64,000 bases of DNA from Thiodiazotropha sp050305635. Lineage in GTDB: Bacteria; Pseudomonadota; Gammaproteobacteria; Chromatiales; Chromatiaceae. The stretch spans positions 1 through 64,000 of the forward strand of contig JBNLFS010000111.1 in assembly GCA_050305635.1 (NCBI GenBank). Reading direction: 5' to 3'. The notes beneath the pieces are model-generated. The model searched no databases. It was not told the origin of the DNA and was given only the letters and a program-made list of their open reading frames with translations. Positions 1 through 9,794 of this stretch are shown here, one piece after another (the first letter of the stretch is position 1; each line of letters opens with the position of its first letter). The translations under genes and the position numbers were made by a program.

Positions 1-8
1 ACTAACTT

Positions 9-38
9 TTGGTAAAAAGATCATTCATCAGCTATAGT
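9..38 (+). promoter_or_regulatory. Candidate sigma-70 promoter upstream of fimV
   Basis: A -35-like TTGGTA (9-14) and a -10-like TATAGT (33-38) are separated by 18 bases. The -10 matches consensus at 5 of 6 positions and the -35 at 4 of 6. It would leave a leader of more than 100 bases before fimV. This is a visual match only. Confidence 0.35.
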
Positions 39-157
39 TAGCGATCAATTGTTAAGTTTATTCTCAAACCAATCGGGGCTGTCCGGCTGGCCTCTAAACC
101 GACCTCGCCAAGACCGGTCTTGGCAGGTGGGTACTGTTTTCTGGCAAGGAGTGAAGC

Positions 158-2893
158 ATGATTCGTAAGCTGTCTCTGGCAGTGGCTGTTGCTACAGCCC
201 TCTCACCCATGGGCGCTCTCGCTCTCGGACTCGGTGAAATCCACCCTCAATCGGCACTGAACCAGATATTCAAGGCCGATATCGATCTGCTTTCAGTCAC
301 CCGCGAGGAACTACAGGATGTCCGTGTTTCACTGGCTTCCCAGGAGGCTTTCGAAAAGGCGGGGATGCAACGGCCGTTCCACCTGACGGGATTGAATTTC
401 TCCACCCAGATGACGGCGGCGGGAAAACCGGTCATCACCATCTCCAGCAAGGACCCGATTCGCGAACCCTTCCTCAACTTCCTGGTCGAGGTGAACTGGC
501 CCAAAGGTCGACTGGTGCGAGAATTCACCGTGTTGCTGGATCCGCCGGTCACTCTGCAACGTAAGCCTACCGCCGTTTCCGCGCCCACGGTGAGCCGGGA
601 GCCCACCACCCGGGTCATGCCCTCGCGCCGCACGGCGCCTGCGCGTGACGCCTCTCCGGTGATGGCCGGCGGTGCGGCCGGCGACCGGGAATACGGACCG
701 GTGCAGCCCAATGACAATCTCTGGTCCATCGCCAAGCAGATGCAACAGGGCGGTGAATCCATCGAACAGGTCATGATGGCGCTCCAGGATTACAATCCCT
801 CCGCGTTTATCAATGACAACGTGAACAACCTCAAGGTCGGCTCGGTGCTGCGTCTTCCGGAGGAGGCCGATGTAACCTCCCGCTCCAAACAGGCAGCGCG
901 TGAAGAGTTCCTTGCCCAGACCCGTGCCTGGCGTGGGGGAACCAGCGTGGCGAGTGCTCCGGCAGGCAAATCCAAGACGTCTGCCGCCGAAACCCCTCAG
1001 GATCGGCTGAAACTGGTCTCCCCAAAGCCGAAGACCGGTGAACAGGCCGAACGCGAGGGTGCGGCGTCGGGTGCTCAGGAAATCCAGCGTCTGCAAGATG
1101 AAATCATGCTGGTGCGTGAATCCAACGAAGGGGCTCTGCAGGAGAACGATGCCCTGCGTACCCGGGTTCAGGAACTCGAGAAGCAGATTCAGGATATTCA
1201 ACGGCTGCTGACTCTGAAGAACGATCAGCTCGCGGAAGTTCAAGCCGCACAGTCCGTGGCCGCGGAAAAGATGGACGAGATGCAGCAACCCGCTGGGTCC
1301 GATGCTCAGGCTCCAGCTGCCGAAGATGTCACGGTCAGCGTGGCTGAAACGGCGCAGGGCGAGTCCGAAGCACCCGCTCAGCCGACCCAGGGCGGGACCG
1401 AAATGGCTGAAACCCAGCCTGCGGATGCAGCCACTGAGACCACGGAACCCGCACCAACCGCTGCCGAAACACAAGCACCGGTTGAAACCGCCGAGGCTCC
1501 GGCAGTTGAGCCCCCACCCGCGGTGAAACCGCCGCCGGTACAGCCGCCGAAGATCCAGACACCGCCGATTGCCCAGGCCCCGGTTAAAAAAGTAGGTTAT
1601 TTTGACAGTCTGAAAGAGAACTCCACCCTGGTGGCGATGGTGGGCGGCGTTGCGGTGGTGCTGGTCGGATTGCTGACCATGATCATGCGCCGACGCAAAG
1701 AGGCGGAAGCGGAGTTTGCCGAGAGCATTCTGGTTTCGCCGGACAGCGATATCATCTCCCGCGGTTCCGATGACAACAGCTCGTTGACTTCGCCCACGGA
1801 CGAGACCTCATTCATGAGTGACTTCTCGCCCAGCGACATCGATGCCCTGCAGGATGAGACCGGTGAGGTGGACCCCCTGTCCGAGGCGGATGTTTACATC
1901 GCTTACGGTCGCTACCAGCAGGCGGAGGAGCTGATCAAGCAGGCTATCGAGAAGTTCCCCGACCGGATCGAGCTGAAGCAGAAGCTGCTTGAGATCTACT
2001 ATTCCGCGAAGAAACCCGATGCCTTTGCCGATCTGGCTCAGGAGATGGCGGATGCCGGCCTGGAAGACCGGAATCCGGATGCCTGGTCCAAGATTGCCGC
2101 GATGGGCAGAGAACTCAAACCGTCTCACGCCCTGTTCGCGGGTGCCGCGGGTATGGCGGCGGCCGAGGGTCTGGACGATATCGCAGACCTGGATCTTGAC
2201 CTGGATGTGCCTGATATCACCCAGACACCGGCTCCCGCTCCGGTTTCCGAAGCGCCTCAGGAAGAGCCTGATGACTTCGAGGCGGATTTCGACTCCATGG
2301 ATCTGAGTGAACTGGATAACCTGGATGCCATGGACTCGGAGAATCTCGAAACCGATCTGACCCTGGATTCCGAGTTCCTCAATAAGATGGAGGGTGTGGA
2401 CGAGACTCAGGACACGGACGATTCCGATGCACTGGACATCGATCTGAGCGATCTGGATGTGGATTCCACACCCGCGTCGAGCGCGCGAACCGCCCAGTCG
2501 ACGGAGGAACCGCTGCCTTTCGATCTGTCTGAGATCGAAGACGTCATGGATGCGACTCAAAACGGTGCGGAAGACGTGATTGAATTCGAGGATTCCGAGA
2601 CTCTGGATAACCTGGACCTGGAAAGCATCGAGAAGGAACTGGAGAGCCTTTCCTCCGACCTGGACAATGATGAGACCTCCGATGTGGACGAGCTCAGCCT
2701 GTTGCAGAGCCACAGCGAGAATCTCGATCTCGATTCCACTGACGAGATCACCACCAAACTGGACCTGGCGCGTGCCTATATCGATATGGGTGACAACGAA
2801 GGCGCCAAGAGCATTCTTGAAGAGGTGATGGGCGAGGGTACGGATATCCAACAGCAGGAAGCCCGGGAACTGCTGGAGACGCTGAACTCCTGA
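158..2893 (+). CDS. fimV: FimV-family polar hub protein
   Basis: FimV is an inner-membrane protein that organises the cell pole, supporting type IV pilus function and placement of polar machines. The 911-residue product shows an N-terminal signal peptide (about residues 1-23), a conserved FimV N-terminal domain (about 24-130) and a LysM peptidoglycan-binding domain (about 178-235, PNDNLWSIAKQM). A coiled coil (about 308-365), a Pro/Ala/Glu-rich linker, one membrane helix (about 489-512 followed by RRRK) and a very acidic cytoplasmic region follow, ending in the TPR-like FimV C-terminal motif (LDLARAYIDMGDNEGAKSIL). The start is preceded by AAGGAGTGAAGC. Its place before truA and the trp genes is typical of gammaproteobacteria. 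Confidence 0.95.
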   Translation: MIRKLSLAVAVATALSPMGALALGLGEIHPQSALNQIFKADIDLLSVTREELQDVRVSLASQEAFEKAGMQRPFHLTGLNFSTQMTAAGKPVITISSKDPIREPFLNFLVEVNWPKGRLVREFTVLLDPPVTLQRKPTAVSAPTVSREPTTRVMPSRRTAPARDASPVMAGGAAGDREYGPVQPNDNLWSIAKQMQQGGESIEQVMMALQDYNPSAFINDNVNNLKVGSVLRLPEEADVTSRSKQAAREEFLAQTRAWRGGTSVASAPAGKSKTSAAETPQDRLKLVSPKPKTGEQAEREGAASGAQEIQRLQDEIMLVRESNEGALQENDALRTRVQELEKQIQDIQRLLTLKNDQLAEVQAAQSVAAEKMDEMQQPAGSDAQAPAAEDVTVSVAETAQGESEAPAQPTQGGTEMAETQPADAATETTEPAPTAAETQAPVETAEAPAVEPPPAVKPPPVQPPKIQTPPIAQAPVKKVGYFDSLKENSTLVAMVGGVAVVLVGLLTMIMRRRKEAEAEFAESILVSPDSDIISRGSDDNSSLTSPTDETSFMSDFSPSDIDALQDETGEVDPLSEADVYIAYGRYQQAEELIKQAIEKFPDRIELKQKLLEIYYSAKKPDAFADLAQEMADAGLEDRNPDAWSKIAAMGRELKPSHALFAGAAGMAAAEGLDDIADLDLDLDVPDITQTPAPAPVSEAPQEEPDDFEADFDSMDLSELDNLDAMDSENLETDLTLDSEFLNKMEGVDETQDTDDSDALDIDLSDLDVDSTPASSARTAQSTEEPLPFDLSEIEDVMDATQNGAEDVIEFEDSETLDNLDLESIEKELESLSSDLDNDETSDVDELSLLQSHSENLDLDSTDEITTKLDLARAYIDMGDNEGAKSILEEVMGEGTDIQQQEARELLETLNS

Positions 2894-2937
2894 TCCCGAT
2901 GAGGAACTGACCGATGCGGTCCGTTCCGTAAGACAGA

Positions 2938-2965
2938 GGGCGCAACCTGGGTTGCGCCCTTTTTT
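2938..2965 (+). terminator. Rho-independent terminator after fimV
   Basis: GGGCGCAAC (2938-2946) pairs perfectly with GTTGCGCCC (2951-2959) around the short loop CTGG, and six T residues follow (2960-2965). It lies about 45 bases after the fimV stop and separates fimV from truA. Confidence 0.9.
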
Positions 2966-3102
2966 ATGTGGCCGAACTCATCGGAATCCGATGCACCGAT
3001 GCCCATCGGGCGCGGCATAAGGTATCGTCCGTTGGATTCGGGGTAATCAGTGGGCAACAACGATTTCAGGACGCCGGTTTACATCGGCGACCATCGGGGT
3101 GA

Positions 3103-3906
3103 ATGATGCGGGTGGCATTGGGTATCGAGTACGACGGCAGCGGATTCCACGGCTGGCAGTTTCAGGGCGACGTTCGCAGCGTGCAGGAGCTACTGGAAGC
3201 CGCCGTTTCCAAAGTGGCTGATCACCCGGTTAGCGTACACTGCGCGGGACGAACCGACACCGGGGTACATGCCACGGGACAGGTGGTTCATTTCGAAACC
3301 CCCGCGATACGCAGTCCCCGTTCCTGGGTGCTCGGTTGCAATGTCAACCTGCCGGACGATGTGAGTGTCTCCTGGGCCAAGGAGATGCCGGATGACTTTC
3401 ATGCCCGATTCAGCGCCGTGGGTCGTCACTACCGCTACCTGATCCTGAATCGCACGTTTCGCTCAGCGATCTGGCGAAATCGTGCGGTCTGGGTCCACCA
3501 TCCCCTGGACGAGCAGGCGATGCACCGCGCTGGGCAAAGCCTGGTCGGCACCCATGACTTCTCCTCTTACCGGGCGTTGGGATGTCAGGCGAAACATCCG
3601 GTGCGCACCATCCATCGGTTGAGCGTGACCCGGGAGGGTGATCTGCTCAAGCTCGATATTCATGCCAATGCCTTTCTGCATCACATGGTGCGCAATATTG
3701 CCGGTGTCCTGCTGGCGATCGGCAAGGGTGAACAGTCTGAGTCCTGGGCCGAAACAGTACTCGAATTTCGTGATCGTACCCTCGGCGGGGTCACTGCGCC
3801 GCCACAGGGACTCTACCTGACCCGGGTTGAGTATCCGGAGAAGTTTGCCCTGGATGTCATGGGCGGCGCCGCCGAGTTGTCTCCCGGAAGTGCTTTTCCC
3901 GGTTGA
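3103..3906 (+). CDS. truA: tRNA pseudouridine(38-40) synthase TruA
   Basis: TruA converts uridines 38, 39 and 40 in the tRNA anticodon arm to pseudouridine. The 267-residue product has the normal family length. It carries the catalytic motif CAGRTDTGVHATGQ with Asp52 as the expected nucleophile, the N-terminal EYDGSGFHGWQ motif, and HHMVRNIAG near the C-terminus. Two adjacent ATG codons (3103 and 3106) could start translation; GGGGTGA lies just upstream. It sits between fimV and trpF, a common gammaproteobacterial order. Confidence 0.97.
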   Translation: MMRVALGIEYDGSGFHGWQFQGDVRSVQELLEAAVSKVADHPVSVHCAGRTDTGVHATGQVVHFETPAIRSPRSWVLGCNVNLPDDVSVSWAKEMPDDFHARFSAVGRHYRYLILNRTFRSAIWRNRAVWVHHPLDEQAMHRAGQSLVGTHDFSSYRALGCQAKHPVRTIHRLSVTREGDLLKLDIHANAFLHHMVRNIAGVLLAIGKGEQSESWAETVLEFRDRTLGGVTAPPQGLYLTRVEYPEKFALDVMGGAAELSPGSAFPG

Positions 3907-4048
3907 TGGGGCCGACAAAATCGCTGCGGATTGACTGCAACGGTGCTTCCGCGGCAGGCGGGAACATTGGATGCTGAGCGCTATCGATTTGGTTGCCGGA
4001 TTAATAGGATAGCGCCTCACGCCGTCATGCGGTATCTTTCTGGGTTCG

Positions 4049-4675
4049 ATGAGAACCCGAATCAAAATTTGCGGAATTACCCGGCGCGAAGACGCCCTGG
4101 CGGCGGTCCGGCTTGGCGCGGATGCCATCGGCCTGGTGTTTTATCCACCCAGCCCGAGGGCGGTGTCTTCCCGGGATGCGGCGGAGATTGTGAAAAGCCT
4201 GCCGCCATTTGTTACAGTGGTGGGCCTGTTCGTGAATGAGGAACGCACCGCCATTGAGCGCATTCTGGGGGAGGTCCCGCTGGGCCTGCTTCAATTTCAT
4301 GGCGATGAACCTGCCGAGGCCTGCGACGGTTTCGGACGTCCCTGGATCAAGGCAATCAGGATGCGGCCGGATACCGACCTGCAGGCGCAGGCACTGCAGT
4401 ATTCCAGCGCCTCCGGCTTGCTGCTCGATACCTATCAGGCCGGTGTGCCGGGCGGCACCGGTCAGGTCTTCGACTGGTCCCTGATACCCGGGGATTTGCG
4501 TGGCAGGATCATTCTCGCCGGTGGCCTGGACAGCGATAACGTGACGACAGCCGTCCGCACCATCCGTCCTTATGCGGTGGATGTCAGCGGTGGTGTCGAA
4601 GCCGCCAAAGGCATCAAAGATCCGATCAAAATAGAAGCCTTCATTGCAGGAGTGAAGCGTGGCGACAACAGCTGA
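4049..4675 (+). CDS. trpF: Phosphoribosylanthranilate isomerase TrpF
   Basis: TrpF isomerises N-(5-phosphoribosyl)anthranilate to the ribulose form in tryptophan synthesis. The 208-residue TIM-barrel protein begins MRTRIKICGITRREDA, with the KICGIT motif holding the catalytic Cys, and contains LAGGLDSDNV and VDVSGGVE, where the catalytic Asp and the phosphate-binding loop lie. It is a stand-alone trpF, not fused to trpC. Its last 17 bases overlap trpB, so the two are probably translationally coupled. Confidence 0.97.
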   Translation: MRTRIKICGITRREDALAAVRLGADAIGLVFYPPSPRAVSSRDAAEIVKSLPPFVTVVGLFVNEERTAIERILGEVPLGLLQFHGDEPAEACDGFGRPWIKAIRMRPDTDLQAQALQYSSASGLLLDTYQAGVPGGTGQVFDWSLIPGDLRGRIILAGGLDSDNVTTAVRTIRPYAVDVSGGVEAAKGIKDPIKIEAFIAGVKRGDNS

Positions 4676-5876
4676 GAAGATAATCGGAAGTTTACCGGAC
4701 GAACGGGGTCATTTCGGACCCTACGGTGGGCTTTTCGTCTCGGAAACTCTGATGAAACCCCTCGAGGAGTTGCGCGAGGCCTATCAGCGGTACATGCAGG
4801 ACGAGGACTTTCTTCGGGAACTGGATGAGGACCTGAAACACTATGTGGGCCGGCCGTCACCGGTCTATCACGCGCAGCGCTGGAGTCGGGAACTCGGGGG
4901 TGCCCAGATCTACCTGAAGCGGGAGGATCTGAATCATACCGGCGCCCATAAAGTGAACAACACCGTGGGACAGGCGCTGCTCGCGCGTCACATGGGCAAG
5001 ACCCGGATCATCGCCGAAACCGGAGCCGGTCAGCATGGTGTGGCCACTGCCACGGTGGCCGCCCGCCTGGGTCTGGAGTGCGTGGTCTACATGGGCGCGG
5101 TGGACATGGCCCGCCAGGAGGCGAACGTCTACCGAATGCGTCTCCTGGGTGCGGAGGTTAGGGCGGTGGAGTCCGGCTCGAAGACCCTCAAGGACGCACT
5201 GAACGAGGCCATGCGCGACTGGGTCACTCACGTGGACAACACCTTCTACATCATCGGTACGGTGGCCGGACCTCACCCCTATCCGGCCATGGTGCGGGAT
5301 TTTCAATCGGTGATCGGCCGAGAGGCGCGGGTGCAGATGCTTGAACAGGCCGGGCGCCAACCGGATGCTCTGGTGGCCTGCGTGGGCGGCGGTTCGAATG
5401 CCATCGGCCTGTTCTATCCCTATCTTGATGACCGGGATATCGCCATCTATGGGGTCGAGGCCGCGGGTGACGGGCTTGAGACCGGACATCATGCCGCCCC
5501 GTTGTGCGCCGGACGTCCCGGAGTGCTGCACGGCAATCGCACCTACCTGATGGAAGACAAGGACGGGCAGATCGTCGAAACCCATTCGATTTCAGCGGGC
5601 CTGGACTACCCCGGAGTGGGTCCGGAACATGCCTGGCTCAAAGACAGCGGTCGAGCCCGCTATGTGGCGGTCACGGATACTGAGGCGCTTGCCGCGTTCC
5701 ATGCCCTGACCCGGATCGAAGGCATTATTCCCGCCCTCGAGTCGAGTCATGCGCTGGCCTATGCCGCCAAACTGGCGCCGACCATGAAGCCGGATCAGAT
5801 CATCCTGGTCAACCTCTCCGGTCGGGGGGACAAGGATATGCACACCGTGGCGGCGCAGGAGGGATTGAAACTATGA
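4659..5876 (+). CDS. trpB: Tryptophan synthase beta chain TrpB
   Basis: TrpB joins indole and serine to make tryptophan, using PLP, in an alpha2-beta2 complex with TrpA. The 405-residue protein has the PLP lysine in HTGAHKVNN, the phosphate-binding loop GGGSNAIG, the AETGAGQHG catalytic loop and the C-terminal NLSGRGDKD. Translation is predicted from GTG at 4659, inside the end of trpF, with AGGAG upstream. The stop codon overlaps the trpA start by four bases (ATGA). Confidence 0.98.
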   Translation: MATTAEKIIGSLPDERGHFGPYGGLFVSETLMKPLEELREAYQRYMQDEDFLRELDEDLKHYVGRPSPVYHAQRWSRELGGAQIYLKREDLNHTGAHKVNNTVGQALLARHMGKTRIIAETGAGQHGVATATVAARLGLECVVYMGAVDMARQEANVYRMRLLGAEVRAVESGSKTLKDALNEAMRDWVTHVDNTFYIIGTVAGPHPYPAMVRDFQSVIGREARVQMLEQAGRQPDALVACVGGGSNAIGLFYPYLDDRDIAIYGVEAAGDGLETGHHAAPLCAGRPGVLHGNRTYLMEDKDGQIVETHSISAGLDYPGVGPEHAWLKDSGRARYVAVTDTEALAAFHALTRIEGIIPALESSHALAYAAKLAPTMKPDQIILVNLSGRGDKDMHTVAAQEGLKL

Positions 5877-6682
5877 GTCTGCTCGCCCAGAGATTTGCAC
5901 AACTCAAGCAGCAGGGCAGAACCGCCCTGATTCCCTATATCACCGCGGGTGACCCATTGCCGGAGATCACCGTGGACCTGATGCAGGATCTGGTTTCCGC
6001 TGGCGCGGACGTGATCGAACTGGGGGTGCCGTTTTCCGATCCCATGGCCGATGGACCGGTGATTCAAAGGGCCAGTGAGCGGGCGCTGGAATACCACGTC
6101 AGTCTTAGCGATGTACTGGAGATGGTGAAGCGTTTCCGTCTGCTCGACGGGGAGACCCCGGTGATCCTCATGGGCTACCTCAATCCCATCGAGATCATGG
6201 GATACGAAGCCTTTGCCGAGCGGGCCGCAGAGGCGGGTGTGGATGGGGTACTGATCGTGGATGTGCCCCCGGAAGAGGGCGAGGGGCTGCAGGGCATTCT
6301 CAAGGCCCGGGGTCTGGATCAGATCTACCTGATCGCACCCACCAGCACCGAGGAGCGGATCCAACGGATCTGTGACCTGTCCGGCGGCTTCGTCTACTAT
6401 GTGTCGGTAAAGGGTGTGACCGGGGCCAGCCACCTCGATCTGCGGGATCTGGAGCGGCACCTGGAACAGGTTCGCGCTTGCACAACACTACCGGTCGGGG
6501 TGGGATTCGGTATCAAGGATGCCGAGACGGCCGCTGCGGTGGGTCGGATGGCCGATGCCGTGGTGGTGGGCAGTGCTCTGGTTTCGCGCATCGAGGCCTT
6601 ATCGGATGAGCCGGAAAAGATCGGCGCATCACTGAGGGAACTGCTGGCCTCCATGCGCCAGGCCCTGGATGGCGGAATCTGA
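5873..6682 (+). CDS. trpA: Tryptophan synthase alpha chain TrpA
   Basis: TrpA cleaves indole-3-glycerol phosphate and channels the indole to TrpB. The 269-residue TIM barrel contains the catalytic Glu and Asp in IELGVPFSDPMADGP and the phosphate-binding segment VGFGIKDAET. It overlaps trpB by ATGA. No terminator was found between trpA and accD, about 140 bases downstream, so transcription may continue, although that gap could also hold a promoter. Confidence 0.98.
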   Translation: MSLLAQRFAQLKQQGRTALIPYITAGDPLPEITVDLMQDLVSAGADVIELGVPFSDPMADGPVIQRASERALEYHVSLSDVLEMVKRFRLLDGETPVILMGYLNPIEIMGYEAFAERAAEAGVDGVLIVDVPPEEGEGLQGILKARGLDQIYLIAPTSTEERIQRICDLSGGFVYYVSVKGVTGASHLDLRDLERHLEQVRACTTLPVGVGFGIKDAETAAAVGRMADAVVVGSALVSRIEALSDEPEKIGASLRELLASMRQALDGGI

Positions 6683-6821
6683 ATCGCCCCACAATTTACG
6701 CCGCCGATCATGCTCGGATGCGGCAACCGGCCTTAGCCCGGTGGTATCACCCGGATTGCGCAACGATTCGGGACCACCGCAGAGGCTGGGTCATGATTCT
6801 TACACAAGGTAGATGACATCG

Positions 6822-7682
6822 ATGAGTTGGTTCGAAAAACTGATGCCCAGCCGCATCCGCACGGATGGCGGGCATAAACGCGCGGTTCCGGAGGGCCTGT
6901 GGGCCAAGTGTCCCGGTTGCAGCGCGATCCTCTACCGGGCAGAGATGGAAAGGAATCTGGATGTATGCCCCAAATGCAACTTTCACAATCGGATCAGTGC
7001 CCGGCGGCGCATTGAGACCTTCCTGGATCCGGAACCTCAGGAGGAGATCGGGGGTAATCTGGAGTCCATGGATCCTCTGAAGTTCAAGGACAGCAAGAAG
7101 TACAAGGAGCGTCTTGCCCAGGCGCAGAAGAGTTCCGGGGAAAAGGATGCCCTGGTGGTCATGCGCGGACAGCTCAAGGGCATCGACCTGGTGGTGGCCG
7201 CCTTCGAATTCGGCTTCATGGGCGGCTCGATGGGGTCCGTGGTGGGGGAGCGCTTCGTGCGTGCGGTCAACATGGCTCTGGAACGGCACACCCCGCTGGT
7301 CTGCTTCTCCGCCAGCGGCGGTGCGCGTATGCAGGAATCCCTCTATTCCCTGATGCAGATGGCCAAGACCAGCGCAGCTCTGGAGCGTCTGCAGAAACGC
7401 GGTCTGCCGTTCATCTCGGTAATGACCGACCCGACCATGGGCGGCGTCTCCGCAAGCCTCGCCATGCTTGGCGACATCAATGTGGCGGAGCCCAATGCAC
7501 TGATCGGTTTTGCCGGTCCCCGGGTTATCGAACAGACCGTGCGGGAAAAACTGCCGGAAGGCTTTCAGCGCAGTGAATTTCTGCTCGAACATGGCGCCAT
7601 CGACATGATTATCGATCGGCGTGACATGCGCGACCGGATAGCGGATCTGCTGAGTATCCTGATCAACAAACCCCGGACCTGA
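6822..7682 (+). CDS. accD: Acetyl-CoA carboxylase carboxyltransferase beta subunit AccD
   Basis: AccD forms, with AccA, the carboxyltransferase that makes malonyl-CoA for fatty acid synthesis. The 286-residue protein begins MSWFEKLMPSRIR. It has the N-terminal four-cysteine zinc ribbon (CPGC...CPKC, about residues 23-45) and the carboxyltransferase core with FSASGGARMQESLYSLMQM and MTDPTMGGVSASLA. An in-frame ATG three codons upstream (6813) is possible, but MSWF is the usual N-terminus. It is followed by folC after 43 bases. Confidence 0.97.
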   Translation: MSWFEKLMPSRIRTDGGHKRAVPEGLWAKCPGCSAILYRAEMERNLDVCPKCNFHNRISARRRIETFLDPEPQEEIGGNLESMDPLKFKDSKKYKERLAQAQKSSGEKDALVVMRGQLKGIDLVVAAFEFGFMGGSMGSVVGERFVRAVNMALERHTPLVCFSASGGARMQESLYSLMQMAKTSAALERLQKRGLPFISVMTDPTMGGVSASLAMLGDINVAEPNALIGFAGPRVIEQTVREKLPEGFQRSEFLLEHGAIDMIIDRRDMRDRIADLLSILINKPRT

Positions 7683-7725
7683 GTCGGTCGAAGCGCTCAT
7701 CCTCAGCATCTGCCGATAACCATCG

Positions 7726-9000
7726 ATGCGCTTCAATACCCTGGATGAGTGGCTCGACTGGCAATCGACCCTGCACCCGAAGGAGATCGAGCTCGGTCTG
7801 AGCCGGGTGTCACAGGTGTGGAAGAGACTCCATCCCGATGGATTTCGCGCTGCGGTAATCACCGTGGCGGGCACCAATGGCAAGGGCTCTTGCGTCGCTT
7901 TGCTGGAGACAATCTACCGCCAGGCCGGATATCGGGTCGGCTGCTACACCTCACCCCATCTGCTGCGCTACAACGAACGGGTGCGATTGAACGGAGAAAA
8001 CGCCTCCGATGATGCGCTGTGCCGGGTCTTCGATCGCATCGATCAGGCCCGTGAAGACACTCCTCTGACCTATTTTGAATTCGGTACCCTGGCCGCGCTG
8101 CTGCTATTTGCCGAAGCCGATCCGGACCTGCTGATCCTGGAAGTCGGTTTGGGTGGACGTCTGGATGCGGTGAATATCGTGGATCCCGACCTGGCCCTGA
8201 TCACCACGGTCGATCTGGATCATTGCGACTGGCTGGGCAGTGATCGGCAACAGATCGGACGGGAGAAGGCCGGCATCATGCGTCGCGGACGTCCCGTGGT
8301 GCTGGGGGATCCACAGATGCCGGAATCGGTGCTCACCCATGCCCATTCCATTCAGGCCCAGGCGTATCTCGCAGGACGGGATTTTTATGCGGAAAAGGTG
8401 CCACAGGGTTGGGTCTGGTTTCATGGACAAAGCAGCGGAGTGTGCCTGCCGGAATCGAATCTTCAAGGGGCCGGGCAGCGTCTCAACGCCAGTGCCGTGG
8501 TGATGGCGACCCAGTTGCTGCAGACCCGACTCCCGGTAACCTGGGAGCAGGTGTGTGAAGGCCTGCGCCGGGTTACCCTGGCCGGTCGTCTGCAGTTGGT
8601 GTCCGGTGCGCCCACCCTGTTGCTCGATGTGGCCCACAATCCCCAGGCGGTGGAGGTGCTCACCCGGCACCTTCGGCGGCTCGATTGGCCCGCCCGGGTT
8701 CACGCCCTGGTGGGACTGCTCCAGGACAAGGATGCGCGCAGCATTCTCGCGCAGATCGCTCCTGAGGTGGATGACTGGTTTCTCGTGGATCTGACCGGAA
8801 GCCGGGGCAGAGAGGCCGGGCAGCTGGCCCGGATGCTTACCGAGATCGGGGCTGTAGGTGCGGTCTCCTGTCATCATGATGTGACTGATGCCCTCGATGC
8901 GGCACGCCAGGCCGCTGCGCCTGAGGACCTGATCCTGATTTTCGGCTCCTTCCTGGTCGTGGGCGCAGCCCTGGGTCTGGTAACCCCGGAGGACAAGTGA
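7726..9000 (+). CDS. folC: Bifunctional folylpolyglutamate/dihydrofolate synthase FolC
   Basis: FolC adds glutamate to dihydropteroate (making dihydrofolate) and to reduced folates (polyglutamation). The 424-residue Mur-ligase-family protein has the ATP-binding loop VAGTNGKGSCVA near residue 50, the SPHLLRYNERVRLNG folate-binding segment, LEVGLGGRLDAVN, and LLDVAHNPQAVE in the C-terminal domain. The order accD-folC-SPOR protein is the conserved gammaproteobacterial one. Confidence 0.96.
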   Translation: MRFNTLDEWLDWQSTLHPKEIELGLSRVSQVWKRLHPDGFRAAVITVAGTNGKGSCVALLETIYRQAGYRVGCYTSPHLLRYNERVRLNGENASDDALCRVFDRIDQAREDTPLTYFEFGTLAALLLFAEADPDLLILEVGLGGRLDAVNIVDPDLALITTVDLDHCDWLGSDRQQIGREKAGIMRRGRPVVLGDPQMPESVLTHAHSIQAQAYLAGRDFYAEKVPQGWVWFHGQSSGVCLPESNLQGAGQRLNASAVVMATQLLQTRLPVTWEQVCEGLRRVTLAGRLQLVSGAPTLLLDVAHNPQAVEVLTRHLRRLDWPARVHALVGLLQDKDARSILAQIAPEVDDWFLVDLTGSRGREAGQLARMLTEIGAVGAVSCHHDVTDALDAARQAAAPEDLILIFGSFLVVGAALGLVTPEDK

Positions 9001-9185
9001 TGTGACCTCGCAGCCCGTGCGGGGCGCCCTGATGGGGTCAGAAGCGCATCGCGGTTCCAGAGCCGGTCATAAACAGGTCCTGACATGCCTGCCACGACGG
9101 TGAATGCTGGTATACTGCCAGGCATAGACCACTTTCGCGGTGATCGATTTTTTCTTAGAGCGGCAAAACGGGAAACCTAAGTAGG

Positions 9186-9764
9186 ATGAGTCTGGATGAG
9201 AGACTGAAACAGCGACTCCTGGGCGGCGCGGTGTTGGTCGCGCTGATCGTGATCTTCGTGCCGATGTTGATCGACGAACCGGTCGACCAGCAGATCGTTT
9301 CCGACCACGCACTTCCAGTGAAACCGCAGCCATTCCGGGTCGAACCAAGAAAATCCGAACCGGCAGCGGAAAATCCCAGTCCCGCAGAGCCGCCGGTAGC
9401 GGTTGTGACGCCCGAAGCGGAATCAGCTCCGCCTGTGGCCCAGCCGGTACCCCCGGTCAAGTCCACACCGACGCAGAGCGAGCGCCCAAGCGCGAATCCA
9501 CCGGCGGATGACTCCGCACGACCTTCCCCGAGCGCCTGGATGATTCAGGTAGTGAGTCTGACACGGGAGGACAATGCCCGGAAACTGGTCGAGGATCTGC
9601 GCAAGGCCGGTCTGCCGGCCCAGATGGAGACCGCCCGTGTCGATGGTAAAACCCACTACCGGGTGCGTGTAGGACCTGAGGTCGATCACAGATTAGCGGA
9701 ACAGATGGTTGAAAAAATTAAAAAAGAGTTCAAGCTCAAACCCAAACTGATGCGCTATCCCTAA
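9186..9764 (+). CDS. SPOR-domain membrane protein, DedD-like
   Basis: The 192-residue protein has a short cytoplasmic N-terminus (MSLDERLKQRLLGG), one membrane helix (about residues 13-32, AVLVALIVIFVPMLI), a long Pro-rich periplasmic linker, and a C-terminal SPOR domain (about 118-192, WMIQVVSLTREDNARKLVEDL). SPOR domains bind denuded septal glycan, and DedD supports cell constriction. Its place just after folC matches dedD. In E. coli dedD is followed by cvpA and purF, but here a gspC-like gene follows. Confidence 0.88.
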   Translation: MSLDERLKQRLLGGAVLVALIVIFVPMLIDEPVDQQIVSDHALPVKPQPFRVEPRKSEPAAENPSPAEPPVAVVTPEAESAPPVAQPVPPVKSTPTQSERPSANPPADDSARPSPSAWMIQVVSLTREDNARKLVEDLRKAGLPAQMETARVDGKTHYRVRVGPEVDHRLAEQMVEKIKKEFKLKPKLMRYP

Positions 9765-9794
9765 CCGCAGGCAAGGAATCATCAAGCGGCTGGA

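Noticed and set aside
4659..6682. trp attenuator or leader peptide before trpFBA
   Set aside because: No Trp-rich short frame followed by alternative hairpins was seen between truA and trpF.
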